A DNA stretch of 47,260 nt from Sphingobium psychrophilum (GTDB lineage: Bacteria; Pseudomonadota; Alphaproteobacteria; Sphingomonadales; Sphingomonadaceae): positions 1-47,260 of the forward strand of contig NZ_JABBFV010000027.1 of NCBI RefSeq assembly GCF_012927105.1, written 5' to 3'. Shown piece by piece: positions 25,438 through 35,169 of the stretch (its first letter is position 1; every line of letters starts with the position of its first letter). The notes below the pieces were generated by a model, which saw only the letters and a program-made list of their open reading frames with translations, searched no databases and was not told the origin of the DNA. Made by a program: the position numbers and the translations under genes.

Positions 25438-26705
25438 ACATGATCACAAAGATCGACGCGGACGCGCCGGCCGGGGACATCCGGTCGGAAAATGCAGGCA
25501 AGCGCTGGAGCGGCCGGCATGTCGCCTGGGCCGCGCTGGCGCTGGCGATCGTCGGCGGCGTGACCTGGAAATATGCCGGACAGCCGCAGGCGCAGGCGTC
25601 CGCCGCGGCGGTGGTGACCGTGGGCGTCGCCGCGCCGCTGATGCGGCAGGTGGTGCAATGGGACGATTATGTCGGCCGCTTCGCCCCCAGCCAAACGGTC
25701 GACGTGCGGCCGCGCGTGTCGGGTCCGGTGACCGCGATCCATTTTCGCGACGGCGATATCGTGCGCAAGGGGCAGTTGCTCTTCACGCTCGACCAGCGGC
25801 CCTTCCTCGCCGCGCTGGCCGAAGCCCGCGCCAATGTCGCCAGCGCGCAGAGCGGATTGCGGCTGGCGCAGGCTGACTATGCCCGCGTCCAGCGCCTGAA
25901 CGGCGACGAAGCGGTGTCAGCCAGCGAGATCGACACGCTGCGGGCGCGCCTGCAAGCCGCGCAGGCTGCGCTCGCTGCCGCGGATGCCCGCGCCCGGACC
26001 CGCGCGCTGGATGTCGAATTCACGCTGATCCGCGCCCCTATTTCCGGCCGGGTGTCCGACCGGAAGGTCGATATCGGCAATCTGGTGTCGGGGGCGGAAG
26101 GGGCGGGTGCCAGCCTGCTCACCACCATCAATGCGCTCGACCCCATCTATTTCAGCTTCGATGCGTCCGAAGCGCTGTTCCTGAAATCGCAGCGCGACCA
26201 TGCGGATGGCAATAACGGCGAAGTCGAAATCCGTTTGCAGGACGAGGCCGATTATCGCTGGAAGGGGCGACTCGACTTCACCGACAATGGGCTGGACCCC
26301 CGGTCGGGCACCATTCGCGGTCGCGCGGTGCTGAGCAATCCCGACCTGTTCCTGACCCCTGGCCTGTTCGGCAATATGCGCCTGTCCAGCGGCGGGAAAG
26401 TCAATGCCCTGCTGGTCCCGGACGAGGCGATCCAGTCCGACCAGGCGCTCAAGACGGTGCTGGTGGTCGGCCGCGACGATGTCGTCGCCGCCAAGCCGGT
26501 GCAGCTGGGGCCGCTGGTCGACGGGCTGCGGATCATCCGTTCGGGCCTCTCGCCGCAGGACAAGGTGGTCGTAGCCAATGTGCAGGCGGCCATGCCCGGT
26601 GCGAAGGTCGCAACCCGCAGCGCATCGATCAGGGCCGTGGCCGCGCCGATCACCCCGACCGACGGTGCCGCCCCGGTCGCGTCGCAGGCGACTTTCGAGC
26701 GGTAA
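25434..26705 (+). CDS. RND efflux periplasmic adaptor (membrane fusion protein)
   Basis: A 423-residue MexE/AcrA-type adaptor. A hydrophobic segment at about 32-48 anchors it. The biotinyl-lipoyl halves (VRPRVSGPVTAIHFRDGDIVRKGQLLF and IRAPISGRVSDRKVDIGNLV) flank a coiled-coil hairpin at about 125-190, and the beta-barrel domain follows (SFDASEALFL). It joins the inner-membrane pump to the outer-membrane channel. Start by ATGA overlap with the preceding gene. The lack of a lipobox suggests a membrane anchor instead of lipidation. Confidence 0.95.
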   Translation: MNMITKIDADAPAGDIRSENAGKRWSGRHVAWAALALAIVGGVTWKYAGQPQAQASAAAVVTVGVAAPLMRQVVQWDDYVGRFAPSQTVDVRPRVSGPVTAIHFRDGDIVRKGQLLFTLDQRPFLAALAEARANVASAQSGLRLAQADYARVQRLNGDEAVSASEIDTLRARLQAAQAALAAADARARTRALDVEFTLIRAPISGRVSDRKVDIGNLVSGAEGAGASLLTTINALDPIYFSFDASEALFLKSQRDHADGNNGEVEIRLQDEADYRWKGRLDFTDNGLDPRSGTIRGRAVLSNPDLFLTPGLFGNMRLSSGGKVNALLVPDEAIQSDQALKTVLVVGRDDVVAAKPVQLGPLVDGLRIIRSGLSPQDKVVVANVQAAMPGAKVATRSASIRAVAAPITPTDGAAPVASQATFER

Positions 26706-26798
26706 CAGCCGCCTTTCTCGCTGAACATTCCTACCCGTGATCCGCCGCCATGGCGGATCGCGCGCCCTCCCTTTTGCCCTCCGCAAAGGACTTGCCCG

Positions 26799-29700
26799 AT
26801 GCGTTTCTCGCGCTTCTTCATCGACCGGCCGATCTTCGCCGCTGTTATCGCGGTGGTCATCACCGTGGTCGGTGCGCTGGCTTTTATCGGCCTGCCTGTC
26901 AGTCAATATCCCGACATCGTGCCGCCCACGGTCACAGTGGCCGCCCAATATCCCGGCGCGTCCGCCGAAACGGTCGCATCGACTGTGGCCGCGCCGATCG
27001 AACAGGAAATCAACGGCGTCGACGACATGCTCTATCAGAGCAGCCAGTCGACCGGCGATGGCAAGGTGACGATCACCGTCACCTTCAAGATCGGCACCGA
27101 CCTCGACGCCGCCCAGGTGCTGGTCCAGAACCGCGTCGCCGTCGCCGTGCCCCGCTTGCCCGAAGAAGTGCAGCGGCTGGGCGTGGTCACGCGCAAGACG
27201 ACGCCCGAATTTCTGATGGTCGTCAATCTCCAGTCGCCCGACGGCACGTTCGACCGCAATTACCTGTCCAACTATGCGCTGACCCAGGTGCGCGACCGGC
27301 TGGCCCGGCTCGACGGCGTGGGCGACGTGCAACTGTTCGGATCGCGCGACTATGCGATGCGGGTCTGGATCGATCCGGGCCGCGCCGCCGCTATGGACCT
27401 GACGGCGGGCGAGATCGTGTCGGCGCTGCGGGCGCAGAATGTCCAGGTGTCGGCCGGTTCGATCGGCCAGCCTCCCTATGATCGCGGCGAAGCCTTCCAG
27501 CTCGGCGTCGAAATGCAGGGCCGCCTGACCTCGCCCGACCAGTTCGCCAACATCGTGATCCGTAGCGACGCCAATGGCCGGCAGGTCCGCGTGCGCGACG
27601 TTGCCCGCGTTGAACTGGGCGCGCAGGATTATGCGATCAACACCTATCTGTCGGGCAAGCCCACCGTCGTCATCGCGGTGATGCAGCGCCCCGGTTCCAA
27701 CGCACTCGACGCGGCGGAGCATGTGAAGGCGGAAATGGACCAACTGTCCCAGCGCTTCCCCAAGGGGCTGGAATATAGCGTCATCTACAACCCCACCGAA
27801 TTTATCAGCCAGTCGATCGACGCGGTCTATCACACGCTGATCGAAGCCGTGCTGCTGGTGGTGCTGGTCATCCTCGTCTTCCTGCAAAACTGGCGCGCAG
27901 CGATCATTCCGATCATCGCCATCCCGGTATCGTTGATCGGCACCGCGACGATCCTGGCGGGCCTGGGCTATTCGCTCAACAATCTGTCGCTGTTCGGGCT
28001 GGTGCTGGCGATCGGGATCGTTGTCGACGACGCCATCGTCGTGGTCGAAAATGTGGAGCGCAATATCGGCCGGGGCATGTCCCCGCTGGAGGCTGCACGC
28101 ACGTCGATGGACGAGGTATCGGGCGCGCTGGTGGCGATCGTTCTGGTGCTGTGCGCGGTGTTCGTGCCGACGCTGTTCATCACCGGCATTTCCGGCGCTT
28201 TCTACCAGCAGTTCGCGGTCACCATCTCGACTGCGACGGTGATCTCGCTAATCCTCTCGCTCACCCTGTCGCCCGCTGCAGCCGCTTTGCTGCTGCATGC
28301 CAAACATGGCCCGCGCGACCGCAGCAACGATCCGCTCTGGCGGCAGAAGCTGGGCATAGCGGTCGATGGCTTCAACAACGGCTTCGACCGGATGAGCGAG
28401 GGCTATGCCCGCCTCACCCGTTGGCTGGTCGCGCGGCCGAAGAAGATGCTGGCGACCTATGCCGGGCTGATCGTGGCGACCGCAGGCCTGTTCTGGGTGA
28501 CGCCCGCAGGCTTCATCCCGTCGCAAGACCAGGGCTATTTCCTGGCCGTGGTGCAGCTACCCCCGGGCGCGTCGCTCGAGCGCACGGACAAGGTGACGCG
28601 CGAGGTCGCGGATAAGATCCTGCCCATCAAGGGCCTGCGCGGCGCGGTGATGTTCGCCGGCTTCCATGGCCCGTCGCAGACCGCTGCGCCCAATTCCGCC
28701 GCGATCTACTTCCCCTTCAAGAGCTTTGCCGAACGCAAGGCCGAAGGCGTCACCTATGCCGGGATCATGGAACAGGCGAACAAGGCGATGGCCGGCTATG
28801 ACAAGGCACGCATCCTGCTGGTGCCGCCCCCGGTCATTCAGGGCATCGGGTCGGCCGGCGGCTATCGCATCATGCTGGAGGACCGGCAGGACCGCGGCTA
28901 TGCCGAACTGAACAAGGTCGCGCAGGATTTCATCGGCAAGGCCAATCAAACCCCCGGCCTGTCGATGATCTACACCCTGTTCGACGTCAGCACCCCGCGC
29001 ATCTACGCCGATGTCGACCGGGCCAAGGCCGACCTGCTGGGCGTCCCGCCTGAGCGCGTGTTCGAAGCGATGCAGGTCTATCTGGGTTCCGCCTTCGTCA
29101 ACGACTTCAACCTGCTGGGCCGCACCTATCGCGTCACCGCGCAGGCGGATGCGGAACATCGTGGGACCGTCGCGGATATCGCCAACCTCAAGACGCGGTC
29201 CAACGCCGGAGGCATGGTGCCGATCGGTTCGGTCGCCACCTTCCGCGACAAGACCGGTCCCTATCGCGTGGTGCGCTATAATCTGATGCCTGCGGTGGAG
29301 GTCGATGGCGACACGGCGCCCGGCTACTCCTCCGGCCAGTCGCTCACGACCATCGACAAGATGAGCGCGGCGCTGCCTGAAGGCTATACGAGCGAATGGA
29401 CCGGCATCGCCTATCAGCAGAAGAGCGCAGGCAACACCGCCGGCATCGTCTTCGGCATGGCCGTCTTCTTCGTCTTCCTGGTGCTGGCGGCGCAATATGA
29501 GAGCCTGACGCTGCCACTGGCGATCATCCTGATCGTGCCGATGTGCCTGTTCGCCGCGATGCTGGGCATCAATCTGCGGGGCATGGACAATAATATCCTG
29601 ACGCAGATCGGCCTGGTGGTGCTGATCGCCCTGGCGGCGAAGAACGCCATCCTGGTGGTGGAATTCGCCAAGCAGGCGGAGGAGGAACAGGGACTGTCGC

Positions 29701-29981
29701 CGGTGGAGGCCGCGGTGCAGGCGGCGCAGACCCGGTTGCGTCCCATCCTGATGACCAGCTTCGCCTTCATCCTGGGTGCGGTACCGCTGGTGATCGCGAC
29801 CGGCGCGGGGGCTGAACTGCGGCAGGCGCTCGGAACGGCTGTGTTCTTCGGCATGGCCGGTGTGACCGCCTTCGGCCTGCTCTTCACCCCCACCTTCTAT
29901 GTCGTGTGCCGCGCGCTGGGCGATCGCTTCGCCCGCCGCCGGCGGCCAGAGGCCGACGCTGTCTTGCAGCCGGCCGAATGA
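26799..29981 (+). CDS. RND multidrug efflux pump, inner-membrane subunit (HAE1 family)
   Basis: A 1060-residue proton-driven exporter of the AcrB/MexF type. The N-terminus FSRFFIDRPIFAAVIAVVI, the conserved GLVLAIGIVVDDAIVVVENVERN in helix 4 (proton-relay Asp pair), and the second repeat with GLVVLIALAAKNAILVVEFA are all present, with two large periplasmic loops between. Length is normal. It follows the adaptor after 93 bases and overlaps the outer-membrane factor by four bases. It probably expels hydrophobic aromatics or drugs. Confidence 0.97.
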   Translation: MRFSRFFIDRPIFAAVIAVVITVVGALAFIGLPVSQYPDIVPPTVTVAAQYPGASAETVASTVAAPIEQEINGVDDMLYQSSQSTGDGKVTITVTFKIGTDLDAAQVLVQNRVAVAVPRLPEEVQRLGVVTRKTTPEFLMVVNLQSPDGTFDRNYLSNYALTQVRDRLARLDGVGDVQLFGSRDYAMRVWIDPGRAAAMDLTAGEIVSALRAQNVQVSAGSIGQPPYDRGEAFQLGVEMQGRLTSPDQFANIVIRSDANGRQVRVRDVARVELGAQDYAINTYLSGKPTVVIAVMQRPGSNALDAAEHVKAEMDQLSQRFPKGLEYSVIYNPTEFISQSIDAVYHTLIEAVLLVVLVILVFLQNWRAAIIPIIAIPVSLIGTATILAGLGYSLNNLSLFGLVLAIGIVVDDAIVVVENVERNIGRGMSPLEAARTSMDEVSGALVAIVLVLCAVFVPTLFITGISGAFYQQFAVTISTATVISLILSLTLSPAAAALLLHAKHGPRDRSNDPLWRQKLGIAVDGFNNGFDRMSEGYARLTRWLVARPKKMLATYAGLIVATAGLFWVTPAGFIPSQDQGYFLAVVQLPPGASLERTDKVTREVADKILPIKGLRGAVMFAGFHGPSQTAAPNSAAIYFPFKSFAERKAEGVTYAGIMEQANKAMAGYDKARILLVPPPVIQGIGSAGGYRIMLEDRQDRGYAELNKVAQDFIGKANQTPGLSMIYTLFDVSTPRIYADVDRAKADLLGVPPERVFEAMQVYLGSAFVNDFNLLGRTYRVTAQADAEHRGTVADIANLKTRSNAGGMVPIGSVATFRDKTGPYRVVRYNLMPAVEVDGDTAPGYSSGQSLTTIDKMSAALPEGYTSEWTGIAYQQKSAGNTAGIVFGMAVFFVFLVLAAQYESLTLPLAIILIVPMCLFAAMLGINLRGMDNNILTQIGLVVLIALAAKNAILVVEFAKQAEEEQGLSPVEAAVQAAQTRLRPILMTSFAFILGAVPLVIATGAGAELRQALGTAVFFGMAGVTAFGLLFTPTFYVVCRALGDRFARRRRPEADAVLQPAE

Positions 29982-31405
29982 GGAACAAAGCTGTGACACG
30001 CAACTTCATCGCCCTTCTGCTCGGCGTCAGTGCGCTCACCGCCTGCACGGCCGGGCCGGACTATCGGCCGCCTGCTACACCCACCACCGCCGCCGCACCC
30101 TTCATCGGTGCGGCCAACCCGGCGGTCAGCACCGCTGCAACGCAGGATCGCTGGTGGACGCTCTATCGCGATCCGCTGCTCGACACGCTGGTCGGGGATG
30201 CGCTGGCCGCCAACACCGACATCCGCGTGGCGGTGGCGCGGATCGAACGGGCGCGCGCTTCGCTGCGCGGCGCGAAATCGGATCGCCTGCCGCAAACCAG
30301 CCTTGGCGCGTCGGGCACCTATAACCGGACGTCGGCGGCGCAATCGCTGCCGAACATCGACCGGGCAAACTGGGTGTTCGATGGCGGGCTGGACGTTGCC
30401 TACGAGGTCGATCTGTTCGGCCGGGTGAAGCGCGGGGTCGAAGCGGCGCGCGGCGACCTGGCGGCGGTGCAGGCAGACGCCGACGGCGTGCGCGTCGCGG
30501 TGATCGCCGACACGGTGCGCGCTTACCTCGACGTCACCGCCACGGCCGAACGGCTGGCCGTGGCGCAGCGGACGGTGGCGCTGCTCGACCAGTCCATCCG
30601 CATCACCGGCGCGCGTTTCGAAGTCGGCCGGTCCGACCGGCTGGACGTGATCCGCGTGACCGCCCTGCGCGAGCAGCAAAAAGCGACGATCCCGGCGCTG
30701 GCGGCGGATCGGGACGCAGCGCTGTTCCGGCTGGCGACGCTGACCGGGCGGACGCCGCAGCAACTGCCTGATACGGTGCGCGCGGCGACCCGCACGCCGC
30801 AACTGGCTCAGCCGATCCCGGTGGGGGACGGCCAGGCGCTGCTGGCGCGGCGGCCCGACGTGCGTGCGGCAGAGCGCAGGCTGGCGGCGGACACCGCGCG
30901 GATCGGCGTAGCGACGGCGGACCTCTATCCCCGCATCACGCTGGGCGGATCGGTCGGCACCACGGCGCTGGGTGGCGGTAACTTGCTGGGCGGCGGGCCA
31001 TTGAACTGGGTGCTGGGACCGCTCATCAGCTGGGCCTTTCCCAACACCGAAGCGATCCGTGCCCGGATCGGCGCTGCGAAGGCGGAGGGCGCGGCGTCGC
31101 TCGCAACCTTCGACGGTACGGTGCTACAGGCGCTGGAGGAAAGCGAACGCGCCTTGTCCGTCTATGCCCACGCGATCGAACGCGCGCAGACGCTGGGCCT
31201 GGCGCGCGACGAAGCTGCCCGGGCCGCCCGGATCAGCCTGGCGCGGCAGCGCGAGGGACAGATCGATTTCCTGACGGTGCTGGACGCGCAACGCACGCTC
31301 GCCAGTGCCGAGGCGGATCTGGCGACCGCCACCCGCGCGCTATCCTTCGCACAGGTGGACCTGTTCCGCGCACTGGGCGGCGGTTGGGGTCAGGCCGCGG
31401 CCTGA
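29978..31405 (+). CDS. Outer-membrane efflux lipoprotein (NodT/OprM family)
   Basis: A 475-residue outer-membrane factor. The signal sequence ends in the lipobox LTAC with the lipidated Cys23, followed by TAGPDYRPP, the usual start of the mature chain. Two repeats of coiled helices and beta strands follow (DRWWTLYRDPLLDTLVGDALAANTDIRVA at about 50-78; AARISLARQREGQIDFLTVLDAQRTLA near the end). It completes the tripartite pump. The ATG at 29978 overlaps the pump stop (ATGA). Confidence 0.95.
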   Translation: MRNKAVTRNFIALLLGVSALTACTAGPDYRPPATPTTAAAPFIGAANPAVSTAATQDRWWTLYRDPLLDTLVGDALAANTDIRVAVARIERARASLRGAKSDRLPQTSLGASGTYNRTSAAQSLPNIDRANWVFDGGLDVAYEVDLFGRVKRGVEAARGDLAAVQADADGVRVAVIADTVRAYLDVTATAERLAVAQRTVALLDQSIRITGARFEVGRSDRLDVIRVTALREQQKATIPALAADRDAALFRLATLTGRTPQQLPDTVRAATRTPQLAQPIPVGDGQALLARRPDVRAAERRLAADTARIGVATADLYPRITLGGSVGTTALGGGNLLGGGPLNWVLGPLISWAFPNTEAIRARIGAAKAEGAASLATFDGTVLQALEESERALSVYAHAIERAQTLGLARDEAARAARISLARQREGQIDFLTVLDAQRTLASAEADLATATRALSFAQVDLFRALGGGWGQAAA

Positions 31406-31409
31406 CCCC
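31386..31409. terminator. Perfect hairpin at a convergent gene end
   Basis: GGGGTCAGGCC (31386-31396) and GGCCTGACCCC (31399-31409) pair fully around two bases. It covers the stop codon of the outer-membrane factor and lies 17 bases from the ferB-like stop. There is no T run, so it may be only a weak or bidirectional terminator. Confidence 0.4.
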
Positions 31410-31425
31410 ACACCACTGATCGGCC

Positions 31426-32262
31426 TCAGGCCTTGGTCTTCGCCTTGCTCAGGTCATAGGCACCCAGACCCGGCTTGTAGCTCTTCTCGTCGATGAACTG
31501 GCGGATACCTTCCTTGCGGCCTTCGCTCTTGTCGTGGAAATTGGCCGCTTCCTGCATCCGGACCAGATAATCTTCCGCCTCGTCATAGGTCATGGTGCCC
31601 ACGCGGCGGACGGCATCCTTGGCGAATTTCAGCGCCACCGGATTCTTGCTCAGCAGCATCTCGGCCACCTGTGTCGTGCGGGCCTTGAGCTGCTCCAGCG
31701 GAACGCTCTCATTGACCAGCCGCATGGCGGACGCGGCCTTGCCGTCGATCAGGTCGCCGGTCAGCGTCAGCCACATGGCGTCGCGCATCGGCAGCAGGTC
31801 GACCACCACCTTGGTCACGCCGCCGCCGGGCAGGATGCCCCAGTTGATTTCAGACAAGCCGAACTGCGCCTCGTCCGCGCAGATGGCGAGGTCGCAGGCG
31901 AAGAGCGGGCCGAAGCCGCCGCCGAAACACCAGCCATTGACCATCGCGATGGTGGGCTTTTGAAACCAGCGCAGGCGGCGGAACCAGCCATAGCTTTCGG
32001 CCTGCGACTTGCGCACGCCGCGCAGGCCCAGCGATTCGGTTTCGCGGAAATATTCCTTCAGGTCCATGCCCGCCGACCAGGCGGTGCCTTCGCCACCCAG
32101 CACCAGCACGCCGACATCGTCGTTAAATTCCAGCTCGTCCAGCACTTCCATCATGCGCCGGTTGAGCGTGGGGCTCATCGCGTTGCGCTTGGCCGGCCGG
32201 GCGAAATTCACCCAGGCGATGCGGTTTTCGACAAGTACCGAAACGACGTCTTGATCTTCCAT
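31426..32262 (-). CDS. ferB: Feruloyl-CoA hydratase/lyase
   Basis: A 278-residue crotonase-fold enzyme that hydrates feruloyl-CoA and splits it into vanillin and acetyl-CoA. The oxyanion region GEGTAWSAGMDLKEYFRE, the segment WCFGGGFGPLFACDLAICA and the catalytic Glu of FGLSEINWG match hydroxycinnamoyl-CoA hydratase/lyases closely. The ATG at 32262 begins MEDQDVVSVLVENRIAW and follows AGAGGAG; a longer frame upstream would run through the operator. In SYK-6 ferB and ferA form one operon, whereas here they are 21 kb apart yet share the operator. FerB is near-certain by sequence. Confidence 0.9.
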   Translation of the reverse strand: MEDQDVVSVLVENRIAWVNFARPAKRNAMSPTLNRRMMEVLDELEFNDDVGVLVLGGEGTAWSAGMDLKEYFRETESLGLRGVRKSQAESYGWFRRLRWFQKPTIAMVNGWCFGGGFGPLFACDLAICADEAQFGLSEINWGILPGGGVTKVVVDLLPMRDAMWLTLTGDLIDGKAASAMRLVNESVPLEQLKARTTQVAEMLLSKNPVALKFAKDAVRRVGTMTYDEAEDYLVRMQEAANFHDKSEGRKEGIRQFIDEKSYKPGLGAYDLSKAKTKA

Positions 32263-32303
32263 CACCTTGGCTCCTCTGGCGGCCTGCACTATCGGCCTTG
32301 CAG

Positions 32304-32324
32304 TATGTATCACAGGCATACAAT
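32304..32324. promoter_or_regulatory. FerC-type operator, copy 4 (ferB promoter)
   Basis: Plus-strand half-sites TATGTATCA and GCATACAAT flank CAG. It lies 42 bases before the ferB start codon on the minus strand and matches the copies at 7411, 7921 and 17591. Confidence 0.75.
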
Positions 32325-32405
32325 GCGCGATGCGCGACTGGCAAGGCTTTTTTGCGACGGTCAGCGGGCCGGCGTGCCTTGACAAACAGCGGGGCAGCCA
32401 CGATG

Positions 32406-32419
32406 ATAACGATCGTTAT
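32406..32419. promoter_or_regulatory. ATAACGATCGTTAT operator, copy 3
   Basis: A perfect palindrome 38 bases before the SDR start at 32457. A -35 TTGACA lies at 32379-32384, so the site would cover the -10/start region of the rightward promoter. The divergent ferB gene has its own FerC-type site 82 bases away. Confidence 0.8.
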
Positions 32420-32456
32420 TAAATAAAGGCCGGCGCGATCGGCAAAGCGAGGCGAG

Positions 32457-33212
32457 ATGGATGTGCAGGGCAAGGTAGCGCTCGTCACCGGCGGCGCGTC
32501 CGGGTTGGGTGCCGCACTGGTGTCCAACTTGCTGTCCGCTGGCGCACATATTGTGGTCCTCGACCTGCACGCCAGCCCCTTGCCGGATGTGCGGTCGATC
32601 CTTTGCGACATTACCGATGAAGCGGCGGTGTCCGCTGCCGTTGCCCCGCTTGGCCCGGTGTCGATCCTGGCGAACATGGCCGGGATCGGTGGCATCGGAT
32701 CGATCGCCACGCCAGCGGGACCGGGCGATGTCGCCGCCTTTCGTCGCGTCATCGACGTCAATCTGATCGGCGCGGTCAACGTCACCGCCCATGTCGCCCA
32801 TCGCATGATCGGCAATGCGCCGGACGGGCCGGATGAGACACGCGGCGTGATCCTCAACGCCTGTTCGATCGCGTCGTTCGAGGGGCAGGAGGGGATGGGC
32901 GCCTATGGCGCATCGAAGGCGGCGCTCGCGGCGCTCACGCTGATCTGGGCGCGCGACCTGTCCCGTCACGCGATCCGCTGCGTCGGGATCGCCCCCGGCT
33001 TCTTCGCCACGCCGATGACGGCGCATATGCCGGAAGCGCTGGTCAATGAACTGGTCGGCGGCATGGAATTTCCCCGCCGGGCGGGCACGGCCGATGAATT
33101 TGCCGCCGCCGCCCTGTTCCTGATCCGTCATCCCATGATTAACGGCGAAGTCCTGCGGCTCGACGGCGGCGCCCGTCCGCCCGCGCGCACCCGCTGGACC
33201 GCGGCGGCCTGA
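32457..33212 (+). CDS. Short-chain dehydrogenase/reductase
   Basis: A 251-residue SDR resembling the HSD10/3-hydroxyacyl-CoA dehydrogenase group. It has TGGASGLGAAL (about 11-21), the DITDE acidic motif, NMAGIGG, a catalytic Ser region (ACSIAS), YGASKAA with Tyr and Lys, and APGFFATPM. It probably oxidises a side-chain alcohol with NAD. It is the first gene of a rightward cluster and lies 29 bases before the VAO-type flavoprotein gene, which it may serve by handling the alcohol formed. Confidence 0.85.
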   Translation: MDVQGKVALVTGGASGLGAALVSNLLSAGAHIVVLDLHASPLPDVRSILCDITDEAAVSAAVAPLGPVSILANMAGIGGIGSIATPAGPGDVAAFRRVIDVNLIGAVNVTAHVAHRMIGNAPDGPDETRGVILNACSIASFEGQEGMGAYGASKAALAALTLIWARDLSRHAIRCVGIAPGFFATPMTAHMPEALVNELVGGMEFPRRAGTADEFAAAALFLIRHPMINGEVLRLDGGARPPARTRWTAAA

Positions 33213-33241
33213 ACCCTTTTCACGACAAGGCAAGACACAGC

Positions 33242-34774
33242 ATGGCCCAAACCTTACCGCCCGCCACCGTAGCCGCCTTTGCGGCGATCGTCGGCAAGGA
33301 TCATGTCTTTTTCGGCGAGGACGATCAGGCAAGCTATCAGGACAAGTTCGCGATCGACGACGCCCGTCACCATCCTGCCGGTGCGGTCGCCCCCGCGACA
33401 GTGGAGGAAATCCAGGCGATCGTCCGCATCGCGGCCGACCGCGGCATCGCGCTGTGGCCGATCAGCCGGGGCAAGAATCTGGGCTATGGCGGCTCCGCGC
33501 CGCTGCTGGCGGGGTCTGTGGTGCTGGACCTCAGCCGGATGAAGAAGATCGACTATGACGAGGCGAACGGGACCGTGCTGCTGGAGCCGGGCGTCGGCTT
33601 TTACGATCTCTACGACTTTCTGAAGTCGAGGGGCATGAAACATTGGCTGTCAGTGCCTGGCAATAGTTGGGGATCGGTGGTCGGCAACGCGCTGGACCGG
33701 GGCATGGGCTATACCCCCTATGGCGAACATGCGACGCGCATATGCGGTGTAGAGGCGGTGATGGCGGACGGCCTCGTCGTGCGCACCGGCATGGGCGCGC
33801 TGGACGGCGCGCCGACCTGGCAGCTCTATCGCTTCGGCTTCGGCCCTGGCTGGGACCAGATGTTCGTGCAGTCCAATTTCGGCATCGTCACCAAAATGGG
33901 CCTGTGGCTGATGCCGGCGCCCGAATCGCTGATGGGCATGGACCTGGAGTTCGATCGGCCCGAAGATCTGGGGCCGCTGATCGACGCGATCGCCCCGCTC
34001 CGGCGCGAGGGGCTGTTGCAGCAATCGCCGACGATCGGCAACTGGCTGCGCGCCGCCGCCGTAGTGACGACCCGCGATCAGTGGACCGACAAGCCCGGCG
34101 CGCTGCCCGACGATGTGATTGCGGCGATCCGCAAGAAATTCAATGTCGGCTGGTGGGGCGTCAGCCTGCGCCTCTATGGCCGGGAAGCGGTCAACAAGGC
34201 GGCCTATGCGATATTGGAGCGGGAAATGGGGAAGCTCAAACCCATGTCGCTGCGCCCCACCGTCTGGAAAACCGGCGAACCGTTGGAGGCGACCGGCTGG
34301 ACCGGCACGCCGCTCACTATGCCGATGCAGAACGCCAACTGGCATGGCGGGCGCGGCGGCCATATCGGCTTCTCGCCGATCCTGCCGCAATCGGGTGCCG
34401 CGGCGCAGGCGCAGTTCCAGCGCACCTACGCCCGTTACAAGGAATATGGCATGGACTATCAGGCCAGCTTCGCCTTTGGCGAACGCCACCTCATCAATGT
34501 GAACGCGGTGCTCATCAACAAGGACGATCCCGACCTGATGGGCCGGGTCGATCCTTTCCTCAAGCATCTGATCGCCGATGCCAAGGCACAGGGCTATGGC
34601 GAATATCGCACCCATCTCGACTATATGGATGCGGTTGCCGGCACCTATGATTATAACAAGGGCGCACTGGCGCAGCTCAACCGCAAGGTGAAGGGCGCGC
34701 TCGATCCCAAGGGCGTGATTGCACCGGGGAAGAGTGGCATCTGGCCCAGTCGCTATGCGGGAGGGCAGGGCTGA
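33242..34774 (+). CDS. VAO/4-cresol dehydrogenase-family flavoprotein (eugenol hydroxylase-like)
   Basis: A 510-residue flavoprotein of the vanillyl-alcohol oxidase/p-cresol methylhydroxylase family. The FAD-binding domain covers about 50-210 (VAPATVEEIQAIVRIA, SRGKNLGYGGSAP, VVGNALDRGMGYTPYGEH) and the cap domain follows. His374 in GGRGGHIGFSP aligns by eye with the His that binds FAD in vanillyl-alcohol oxidase, whereas 4-cresol dehydrogenase uses Tyr. These enzymes oxidise para-alkylphenols through a quinone methide. The next gene is a cytochrome c (one-base overlap), as in p-cresol methylhydroxylase and eugenol hydroxylase, so the electron acceptor is probably the cytochrome and not oxygen. 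Confidence 0.85.
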   Translation: MAQTLPPATVAAFAAIVGKDHVFFGEDDQASYQDKFAIDDARHHPAGAVAPATVEEIQAIVRIAADRGIALWPISRGKNLGYGGSAPLLAGSVVLDLSRMKKIDYDEANGTVLLEPGVGFYDLYDFLKSRGMKHWLSVPGNSWGSVVGNALDRGMGYTPYGEHATRICGVEAVMADGLVVRTGMGALDGAPTWQLYRFGFGPGWDQMFVQSNFGIVTKMGLWLMPAPESLMGMDLEFDRPEDLGPLIDAIAPLRREGLLQQSPTIGNWLRAAAVVTTRDQWTDKPGALPDDVIAAIRKKFNVGWWGVSLRLYGREAVNKAAYAILEREMGKLKPMSLRPTVWKTGEPLEATGWTGTPLTMPMQNANWHGGRGGHIGFSPILPQSGAAAQAQFQRTYARYKEYGMDYQASFAFGERHLINVNAVLINKDDPDLMGRVDPFLKHLIADAKAQGYGEYRTHLDYMDAVAGTYDYNKGALAQLNRKVKGALDPKGVIAPGKSGIWPSRYAGGQG

Positions 34775-35169
34775 TGCGCCGGGGGATGATCGCGCTAATG
34801 GGTGCGGCGCTGGTGCTGGCATGCGCGGCTTGCGGTCGGGCGAGCGAAACGCCGACGCCAGCGCCGAAGGGGCCGCCGCCCTTGCCAGCGCCCGAAACGC
34901 TGTCGTCGCGGTCGGCGGCGGGGCCGGGCGAAAAACTCTATCTGGCGAAATGCGCGATGTGCCATGGACCAGGCGGCATGGGGGCGGGGCTGCTCGCGCG
35001 GCGGATGGACCAGTCCTTGCTGGAAAAGCGCACCGACCTGACCGTCGACTATGTCGTGCAGGCGGCGCGCATGGGGATTGGCAACATGCCGGCCATCCCG
35101 CGCGGCGAGGTGAGCGATGCCGAGTTGCAGCAGATCGCCGAGCATCTCGCCAAGGGGGCAAAGCCATGA
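34774..35169 (+). CDS. c-type cytochrome, electron acceptor of the flavoprotein
   Basis: A 131-residue cytochrome c. A signal sequence with lipobox-like LAC (Cys17 or Cys20), a Pro-rich linker, heme motif CAMCH (60-64) and the likely axial Met105 in GIGNMPAIPR are seen. It is small, like the cytochrome subunit of p-cresol methylhydroxylase. The ATG overlaps the flavoprotein stop by one base. It takes electrons from the flavoprotein in the periplasm and passes them on to the respiratory chain; membrane anchoring through the lipobox is likely. Confidence 0.9.
   Translation: MRRGMIALMGAALVLACAACGRASETPTPAPKGPPPLPAPETLSSRSAAGPGEKLYLAKCAMCHGPGGMGAGLLARRMDQSLLEKRTDLTVDYVVQAARMGIGNMPAIPRGEVSDAELQQIAEHLAKGAKP

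Noticed and set aside
25917..27887. A 656-codon minus-strand frame opposite the RND genes
   Set aside because: It is a shadow of the adaptor and pump, which have complete family motifs.
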